NCBI GenBank assembly: GCA_964419445.1
Contig: CAYQPE010000028.1
Coordinates: forward strand, 1-18,330
Direction: 5' to 3'
Source: JABHHG01 sp964419445
GTDB lineage: Bacteria; Fidelibacterota; Marinisomatia; SCGC-AAA003-L08; D37C17
DNA: 18,330 nucleotides
Shown here: piece by piece, positions 9,401-16,700 of the stretch
How the letters are laid out: each line of letters starts with the position of its first letter
Numbering within the stretch: position 1 is the stretch's first letter
Notes under the pieces: generated by a model
What the model saw: only the letters and a program-made list of their open reading frames with translations
Told to the model about the DNA's origin: nothing
The model's database searches: none
Position numbers and translations under genes: made by a program

Positions 9401-9416
9401 TGGAGCAGTATCATGA
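6405..9416 (+). CDS. secA: Preprotein translocase ATPase SecA
   Basis: Motor ATPase of the Sec pathway, driving unfolded preproteins through SecYEG at the inner membrane. It has 1003 aa against 901 in E. coli. Walker A is MKTGEGKT (144-151) and the DEAD-like motif is DEVD (251-254), followed by ARTPLIISG. IVDEHTGR, ATNMAGRGTDIKLG and LRGRSGRQGDPG are the conserved linker and second-ATPase motifs. The C-terminus is a complete zinc-binding site with Cys987, Cys989, Cys998 and His999, used for SecB and phospholipid contact. The extra length is mainly a charged helical insertion around residues 275-365 in the preprotein cross-linking domain, recalling FCB-group SecAs. The last codons overlap the next gene as ATGA. 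Confidence 0.97.
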   Translation: MSVFTKIVTGIFGKKSDRDLKEINPQVDEINAIYPTLESLSDEDLKKRFHTVKDDLQEKIASSKETFAAEGLKREDVDSELLKVEQAFLDEKMPEVFAIVKDASRRLCGTTFNLMGQDESWEMVHYDVQLIGGIVLHQGRIAEMKTGEGKTLVSTLPIVLNSITGRGVHVITVNDYLAERDSQWMGHLFSFLGLTVGCILNQMGSEERQQMYACDITYGTNSQFGFDYLRDNMSVVPEDQVQRGHAFAIVDEVDSVLVDEARTPLIISGQVDAPGNQQYKQWKPSVEGLLKKQTLLINKLVSEVEELLEKDEREAAIKLLTVQRGAPKNKRLMKIFQRQGTQQMVMKMESEFIRDKKLNEIDEALYFSIDERANIIDLSELGREFLSPSDPENFVIPDLGELFHEIESEPGISSSDILAKKEDAQSLHAERSDRIHALNQLLKAYSLFEKDVDYIVQDGKVLIVDEHTGRVLHGRRFSDGLHQSLEAKENVVIEKETQTMATITIQNYFRMYDKLSGMTGTAVTEANEFMEIYKLDVVEIPTHRPISRSDHEDIIYRSKREKYNATIVKIQELFQKGQPVLVGTTSVEESETLSRMLRRQKVPHNVLNAKQHQKEAEVIVRAGHNGAITIATNMAGRGTDIKLGDGVKENGGLFILGTGRHESRRIDLQLRGRSGRQGDPGESIFYLSLEDDLMRLFNSDRIAKVMDRMGVEEGEVITHSMVTKSIERAQKKVEGRNFGIRKHLLEYDDVMNQQREIVYNRRDYALHGDGIVEEIDTILGEYLDSIIMEFCESSNSIDWDWDAISHEVINTFSLDISSENDKISTAEELKDLVKQGANSILSFKRDTSEDGMFDRFQKFVLLRTIDEKWREHLYAMDQLREGIGLRAYGQKNPLIEYKQEGFGMFAEMMIDTNRETLKRIFRTNISHLAESTQTPQKMPRNMKMQHDETPGPGFVPPPQGGGNPQPQQMKKVQPVQADKKVGRNDDCPCGSGKKYKKCHGAVS

Positions 9417-10573
9417 ATAAAAAATTTGAAACCAGAGCCATTCATGTAGGTCAAACCCCAGAAAAATTATACGGTTCGGTATCGTTACCTATTTATCAAA
9501 CTTCAACGTTTAAACAGGAAGAGTTTGGTGAATATATATACGATTACTCCCGCGCAGGGAATCCAACTAGAAATGCATTAGAGGAAACTATTGCTTCCCT
9601 TGAAGAAGGTAAAGATGCAGTTATGTTTGGTTCAGGGATGGCTGCTATATCGGCAATTTTTACATTGCTCAATGCCGGTGATCATGTTTTAGTATCGGGA
9701 AATGTATATGGTGGTACATATCGATTAATGAGTAAGATACTGGAAAGTTATGGACTTTCGGCATCTTGGGTTGATACATCAAATTTGGAAGAAACAGAAG
9801 CAGCAGTAACATCAAGCACAAAAATGATAGTGGTTGAAACACCAACAAACCCCATGATGCAATTGACGGATATTGAAGCAATTGCAAATATAGCTAAAGC
9901 GCATGATTTAATATCCGTAGTAGATAATACATTTATGTCTCCATATTATCAACGTCCACTTTCATTAGGTACAGACTTAGTAATGCATAGTACCACAAAA
10001 TATATAAATGGTCATAGTGATGTTGTTGGTGGCGTTGTGATAGGAAACGACGATGCCATCATGGAACAGTTACACTTTATACAAATGTCTGTGGGTGCTG
10101 TGCCTGGACCTTTTGATTGCTGGCTAACGCAACGATCACTTAAAACATTGGCTGTTCGTATGGAAGCTCATAATAATAATGCCATGACAATAGCAAAAAC
10201 ATTAGAGGATTCACAAAAATTTAAACATGTGTTTTATCCAGGGTTAACGTCTCACCCTCAACATAATTTGGCAACAAAACAGCAAAAAAATCCTCATGGT
10301 AAATCGGGATATGGTGGAATGATATCCGTTGAGTTAGACTCTATTGATTTAGCAAAATCATTTGTTAAAAATTTAAAAATATTTACATTGGCAGAAAGTT
10401 TAGGTGGAGTAGAAAGCTTAGTATGCCACCCAGCTACCATGACACATGCCTCAGTCCCTGAAGATGTACGTAATTCGTTAGGCCTTTCAGATGGATTAGT
10501 AAGATTATCTGTAGGTATTGAACATTCTGAAGATTTATTAGAGGATATAGAATCAGCGTTACAAAATATATAA
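9413..10573 (+). CDS. PLP-dependent trans-sulfuration enzyme (cystathionine gamma-synthase/gamma-lyase family)
   Basis: Cytosolic Cys/Met-metabolism PLP enzyme, 386 aa, full length. Family members make cystathionine from an activated homoserine and cysteine, or split cystathionine to cysteine, 2-oxobutyrate and ammonia. PLP forms a Schiff base with Lys196 in HSTTKYINGHSD. Tyr46 and Arg48 in YSRAGNPTR bind the phosphate of the partner subunit, Tyr99 stacks on the ring and Asp171 contacts the ring nitrogen. The end carries SLGGVESLVCHPATMTHASVP-type sequence with Glu at the position typical of gamma-lyase and gamma-synthase rather than beta-lyase. The cysteine characteristic of methionine gamma-lyase is not seen. 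I chose ATG 9413 (4-nt overlap with secA) because GGAG at 9402-9405 is well spaced; an ATG at 9395 has no such site. Synthase and lyase cannot be separated by eye. Confidence 0.92.
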   Translation: MNKKFETRAIHVGQTPEKLYGSVSLPIYQTSTFKQEEFGEYIYDYSRAGNPTRNALEETIASLEEGKDAVMFGSGMAAISAIFTLLNAGDHVLVSGNVYGGTYRLMSKILESYGLSASWVDTSNLEETEAAVTSSTKMIVVETPTNPMMQLTDIEAIANIAKAHDLISVVDNTFMSPYYQRPLSLGTDLVMHSTTKYINGHSDVVGGVVIGNDDAIMEQLHFIQMSVGAVPGPFDCWLTQRSLKTLAVRMEAHNNNAMTIAKTLEDSQKFKHVFYPGLTSHPQHNLATKQQKNPHGKSGYGGMISVELDSIDLAKSFVKNLKIFTLAESLGGVESLVCHPATMTHASVPEDVRNSLGLSDGLVRLSVGIEHSEDLLEDIESALQNI

Positions 10574-10713
10574 ATCACTGTAACATCTCGACACAAAAAA
10601 ATGGTAATGATAATCAAATTTATCCGTAATTTGTAGCTACGGTAAAAATGAAATTTTACCATTATAAAAATTGATGAGATTTTGAATTAATAACAAAAAA
10701 TGGAGATAATAAA
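10574..10713 (+). other. Intergenic spacer before the giant gene, with small hairpins
   Basis: This is the longest spacer in the run after phoH, 140 nt. Two weak, mutually exclusive hairpins can form: CCGTA (10624-10628) with TACGG (10638-10642), and GGTAAAA (10641-10647) with TTTTACC (10654-10660). Neither is followed by a clear T-run, so neither is a convincing terminator. TATAAA at 10663-10668 resembles a -10 box but no -35 match lies at the right distance. A separate promoter for the giant gene is likely on spacing grounds but not proven. GGAG at 10702-10705 is the ribosome site, 8 nt before ATG 10714. Confidence 0.5.
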
Positions 10714-13700
10714 ATGTCAACATTCAAGAAGTTAACTAACATATTCGTTTCTTTCCTTATGGTTGGGGCAATTTTTGCCAACTATTTAGATTTGGAAGAT
10801 AATGGCGATGGTACATGGAATGTCAACTACAGCAGTGATACTGCTATAGGAGGATTCCAATTTAATGTTGAAGGTGCTACAGTTGCATCTGCCTCAGGTG
10901 GTGTTGCTGCTGCAAATGGATTTATGGTTTCAGCAAGTGGAACTACAGTATTAGGTTTTTCCATGACAGGTGCTACATTGCCTGCTGGGATGGAGACTTT
11001 AACTGTACTTAGTGTTTCAGGAGCGCCAACAGGATTAAGTGGTATTACAATGTCTGATTCATCTGGTGGCGGATTAAACTTTTGCTATGGTGTAGGTTGT
11101 GATGTTGTAGTTACATGTGATGATGANNNNNNNNNNNNNNNNNNNNNNNNNNNNNNNNNNNNNNNNNNNNNNNNNNNNNNNNNNNNNNNNNNNNNNNNNN
11201 NNNNNNNNNNNNNNNNNNNNNNNNNNGGGGGTGATGGTAGTTCTTGTTTAGGTATTGCAATCTCATTCTCAAATGTTGACTTAGCTAATGGTACCTTGGA
11301 TGTGTACATGGATAATGACGTAGAACTTGGGGGCTTCCAGTTCAATGTTAATGGAATTAATATTACGTCTGCTGCAGGTGGTTCTGCTGTAGATAATGGA
11401 TTTATGGTATCAGCAAGTGGTACTACGGTATTAGGTTTTTCAATGACTGGTGCGACTATACCGGTTGGAGAGGGCGTATTAACCTCTCTTACTTTTGATA
11501 GCAATGATGGAGAAGTTTGCTTCGATAATGTAGTATTATCAGATGCTAGTGGGGCACCCATTACTACTACAGTAGGTGATTGTTATGCTCCTGCTTCAGG
11601 TTGTACAGATATGGCAGCTTGTAACTATGATGCTGATGCTGAAGTTGATGATGGTTCATGTTGGACTACATCAGATGGTTGTGCCTGTGAAGATGGCGAA
11701 GGTGCTATGGTCGATTGTGCTGGCGTATGTGATGGTGCTGCTGAAGAAGATTGTGCAGGTGAGTGTAATGGTGCTGCTGAAGTAGATTGTGCTGGTACTT
11801 GTAATGGTACTGCTTTGGTAGATGATTGTGGTGTTTGTGATGGTGGAAATGCTGACATGGACTGTGGGGGTATATGTTTTGGTGACTCTGTAGAAGATTG
11901 TTCCGGTGAATGTGGTGGTTCTGCAGTTGTTGACTGTGCTGGTGAATGTGGTGGTGATGCGATGGAAGACTGTGCTGGAGAGTGTAATGGTGATGCTGTA
12001 GAAGATGTATGTGGTGTATGTGAAGGTACAGAAATTGATCCTGCAAACTGCATACAAGAAGGCTTTATGCTTAGCTTTGGTAATGTTGATTACGAAGGTG
12101 GAAGCCTTGAAATTTTAATGAATAATGAGTTGCCAGTTTCTGGATTCCAATTTGAAGTTTTGGGATTAAATGTTTCTGGTGCTGAGGGTGGTATAGCCGG
12201 TGATGCTGGCTTTATGTTGAGTGGTTCTGGAAGCACTGTAATTGGATTTTCAATTACGGGTGCTCAGCTTGCACCGTCAAATGGGGTATTGGTTAATGTA
12301 ACTTTTACTGACCCAACTGAAGAATTCTGTTTGGATAATGTGATTTTGTCTGATCCAGAAGGTGGATCTTATGATGCTGAAGTGGGTGAATGTTTTGCCG
12401 GTTTTGGTTGTACAGATATGGCAGCATGTAACTATGATGAAGATGCAGTAATTGATAATGGTACATGTGAATTTATTGAAGATTGTTTAGGTGAATGCGG
12501 TGGAACTGCTGTTGTTGATGATTGTGGTGTATGTGATGGTGGTAATGTAGATATGGACTGTGAAGATGTTTGTTTTGGTGATGCTACTTATGACTGTGCT
12601 GGAGAGTGTAATGGTGATGCTGTAGAAGATGTATGTGGTGTATGTGAAGGTACAGAAATTGATCCTGCAAACTGTATTATGGAAGGTTTTTCACTATCAT
12701 TTGCAAATGTGGATTTAATGGGTGGTACTTTAGATGTTGTTATGAACAATGAATTTGATGTGGCTGGATTCCAATTTGAAATTAATGGAGTTACTTTAAC
12801 AGCTGCCTCTGGTGGTTCTGCTGATGCAAATTCGTTTATGGTGTCTGCAGGTGGGAATACCGTAGTAGGCTTTAATATTTCTGGTGATGTAATTCCTCCG
12901 GGGAATGGCGTATTAACTACGGTTGAATTCTCTAGTTACGATGGAGATGTTTGTTTGGCAAATGCAATTTTATCTGATTCTGATGGAAGCGCATATGATG
13001 TTGAATTAGGTGATTGTTACACTGGCTTTGGTTGTATGGATGATACAGCGTGCAACTTTGATCCCACAGCTATTTTTGAAGCAGATTGTTATTATCAATA
13101 TGATTGTTTCGGTGAATGTGGTGGAACTGCTGTTGAGGACTGTCTTGGTGAATGTGGTGGTGATGCTATAGAAGACTGTGCTGGTGAATGTGGTGGTGGT
13201 GCCATTGTAGATTGTAATGATGAATGTGGTGGTGGTGCCGTTGTTGGTGCTGGTGGCCAATGTTGTAATGAAGTTGATTTGGATGCATGTGGTGTATGTT
13301 ATGGTACTGCTGAAGTACCAGAAGATTGTATACCACTTGTAGAATTATCTTTTGCTAATATTGAAGTAAACGGTGATAGTTTAACTTTTTCTGTAGATAT
13401 TCATAATACTGTTCCTGTGGCAGGATGGCAGTTTGCAATTGATGCTCTTCCTGTGGGAGTTTTAGAAATAACTACAGCAGAAGGTGGGTTAGCTGCTGAT
13501 GCTGGTCATAGTATTTCATTTAGTCCAGATGGGACAGTTGTTGGTTTCTCTTTAGAAGGTTTATCTGTTCCACCTAGTACTGGCTCGCTAGTTAATATAT
13601 CGGCAACTATCGACAATGCATATGCAATTTTAGACTTAGCTGATGGCATTTTCTCAGACCCTGATGGATACCCAATTCCAGTGGAATATGGTGATAGCTT

Positions 13701-16700
13701 CACATTTGGTGAATTACCAGGTGTGCCAGCTGCACCAACAGGACTTTCTGCAGAATTAGTGGAGAGTGTTAATGTTCAGCTCACTTGGAATGAAGGTGCT
13801 GAAGTTGATTTTTATACACTTTATAGAGATGGAATTGAAATTGCTCAAACGTCTGAGGCTTCATATTATGACGCTGAGTTATTAGAATTAACAGAGTACA
13901 CATATTCAGTGTCTGCTACAAATATTTCAGGTACATCTGATATGTCTGCAGATGTTTCAATTACCACAGAATATGCTCCATTTGATGTGAATCCTCCAAC
14001 TGACTTAGTGGCGACACCAGGCAATGGTGTAGTTGAACTAACATGGGATAATCCTGCAAGTGGTGGTGATAGCCAAATTGGGACTGAATGTGGTGATGGA
14101 ATGGTACTTGACTGCTGGTTACAATGTGTTGATGAAGCTACCTTGCTATCGTGGATTGGTGATGGGTTCTGTGATGATAATACATGGGGGATGTATTTGG
14201 ATTGCCCGGAATTTGATTGTGATGGCGGTGACTGTCCAGATTTAAACTGTGATGGCGGTGAGCCTCCATTAAGTTGTGAAGAACAAGGACTTGTTACATG
14301 TCCAGATGGCTCATGTGCGGCAACTGAAGCCGATTGTCCTCAAAGTAGTGCAGAATGTGAAGATTGTGAATTTGATTTTACACCTTATGGTGCAGAATGT
14401 TGTGATGCAGCATGGACACAGTTTAGTATTTCATGTGCAGATTTGGAAGCAAATTATAACTGGGATTGTTCTGGATGTAACTGTCCTGGAGACGGTGAAG
14501 CCACTTGTGGTGATGGTAACTGTAACGGCGATGAAACGAATGCAAGCTGTCCAGACGACTGTACGGTAAACGGTTGTAATGCAAGTACTCAGGTTGATGA
14601 TTGTGCAGATAGTGATTGTTGTGCAGCAAGCTGGATTGGTGATGGCTATGGCGACTGTGAAGATCAAGAATTTGGTTGTGACTTAACATGTTATGATAAT
14701 GATGGTGGTGATTGTGATGGAGTTTCTTCATCATCGACTAATGATTTAAGAACTTCATCTGAACCTGTATCTCTTGTTAGTGTTGATGGTAAAGAATATT
14801 ACTTTGCACGTCCTGCGCAAGAGACTCGTGATGAGTTAACTGGAATTCAATTATGGAGATCTTCTGAAGGTACTGATTTTGTAGTAGTTGCAGAATTGGG
14901 TGCAGGTGATGAATCTTACTCAGATTCTGATGTAATGAATGGTACAGAATATTCATATGCTTTAACTGCTATTTATGATAATGGTGCATTTGTTTCCGAC
15001 TTTTCTAATATTGCAACTGCAATGCCAATGAGTGAAGTTGAATTGTCACTTTCTGGTGGAACGGTACAAAGTGGTGATGAAATTACATTATCATTATCCT
15101 TATCTAATGATGATCCAATTTCTGGATTTGAGTTTGATCTTTCAGATTCACCAGATTACTTCAATGTGTTAGAAGTTATACCATCTGGAAGAATCCCTGA
15201 GTCATGGATGCTTTCTGCTAATGCTTCAGGTCATGTGCTTGGATTCTCAATTGATGGATCTGTAATTGAGCCAGGTAATGGTGTAGTATTAGATATTGTT
15301 TATTCTGCATTTGCATCTGAGCCTAGCAATGTTCAAATTTGTACAGATGCTGAGATTTTCTCAGATCAAAATGCAAACCAGTTCCCTGTTGATGGTGATT
15401 GTAGTTCAGTTGCAGTAACAGTGGAAGGTATTGAAATTTATGCAGACTATGAAGATGGTCCTGTTGACCAAGGTGAGACTGCTGCAGTACATGTATCAAT
15501 GTTAAACCCAGATCCTATGTCTGGATTTGAAATTCACTTAGATGATTCTCCTGAATCATTGTCTGCATCCCTAGATGATGTAGTACCTAGTGAAGACTTA
15601 GATGCATTGGGCGGAATGTTCTCAGTGAGTGAATCAAATGGTAACTTAATTGTACTTTGGTTTAGCGTTACAGGAACTCAAATACCTGCAGATTTTGGAG
15701 ACTTATTTACAGTAAACTATCTAGTGGCTGACGATGCTGCTGATGGCCCTGTTGATGTTACATTTGGTGATGCAACAACTTTCTCTAATGACCAAGGTCA
15801 AGCCATGTATTGGAATGGTTTTGGTACATCATTTGATTTAGGGCTTCCTGATATTTTCTTATCATTGGTTCAAACGGGTGACTATACCTATGAAATTCAC
15901 ATGGATAACCTAGATGTAGTATCTGGATTCCAATTTGGTATTACTGATTCACCTGACAATTATACGTTTGTAGATGCATCAGGTACTGACAGAATTCCGG
16001 AAGATTGGTCTATAAGTGGAAATGATAATAATGGTGAAATGAGTATGTTAGGATTCTCATTCTCTGGTTCAACTATTGATGTTGGTTCTGGTGCCATTGT
16101 TGAAGTAGAAGTAGACCATGATGGTTCTGATTTTATGTCTGAGTTATGTTTTTCTACATTTATTATTTCAAATCCATCTGCAACTCAGTACTTAACTATT
16201 GCAGAATGTGCAGACTTTATTAATCCATTTGAGCCTCCAGCGCCGATGATTGAATTATCTGCTGAAGGTGGCGATAATGAAATAGAGTTGTCATGGCATG
16301 TGAATGTAGATGGAAGAAGTAGAGATGTTGTAGACTTAGAGTTTGGAAACGTTGATCTTTCTGCTGGTACAGCAGAAGTGGTAATGACTAACTCTGAAGC
16401 TGTAGGTGGATTCCAATTCGCAATTTCAGGTGCAAGTGTAACTGCTGCAAGTGGCGGGTCTGCAACTGATGCTGGATTTATGGTTTCAGCCAGCGGTACA
16501 ACAGTTCTTGGATTTTCTATGACTGGTGCTACAATTCCAGCTGGTTCTGGAGTATTAACTCTACTTGATTTAGCCGATGTTGGTGACGAATTATGTTTAG
16601 CAAGTTCAACTATTTCTGATGCAGGTGGAAGTGCACTCTCAACTACTTTAGGTGGATGTTACCCTGAAGATGATGAGCCTACTCCTGATGCAGATGTAGT

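Noticed and set aside
9395..9412. Earlier ATG for the trans-sulfuration enzyme
   Set aside because: It would overlap secA by 22 nt and lacks a ribosome site. ATG 9413 has GGAG 7 nt upstream and gives the usual N-terminus.
10641..10660. Intrinsic terminator after the trans-sulfuration enzyme gene
   Set aside because: The 7-bp stem is AT-rich and followed by ATTATAAAAA, not a T-run, so it cannot be called a terminator with confidence.
10780..10840. Dockerin or EF-hand from the LEDNGDGTW stretch
   Set aside because: Only one acidic loop is present and it leads directly into the GGFQF beta strand. Dockerins need two loops with flanking helices.
11625..12057. Three overlapping antisense reading frames, rich in Thr/Ser/His, across Cys block 1
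   Set aside because: They mirror the periodic coding repeat and the near absence of C on the + strand. They have no ribosome site and vanish where the repeats end.
11713..13329. CRISPR-like or satellite DNA array
   Set aside because: Units are codon-phased, vary in length by whole codons, have no constant spacer, and sit inside an open gene with a signal peptide.
14060..14569. Two + strand reading frames in another phase and matching antisense frames in the Cys-dense insert
   Set aside because: The main frame is open throughout with clear domain motifs. The alternatives are low-complexity by-products of TGT/GGT-rich codons.
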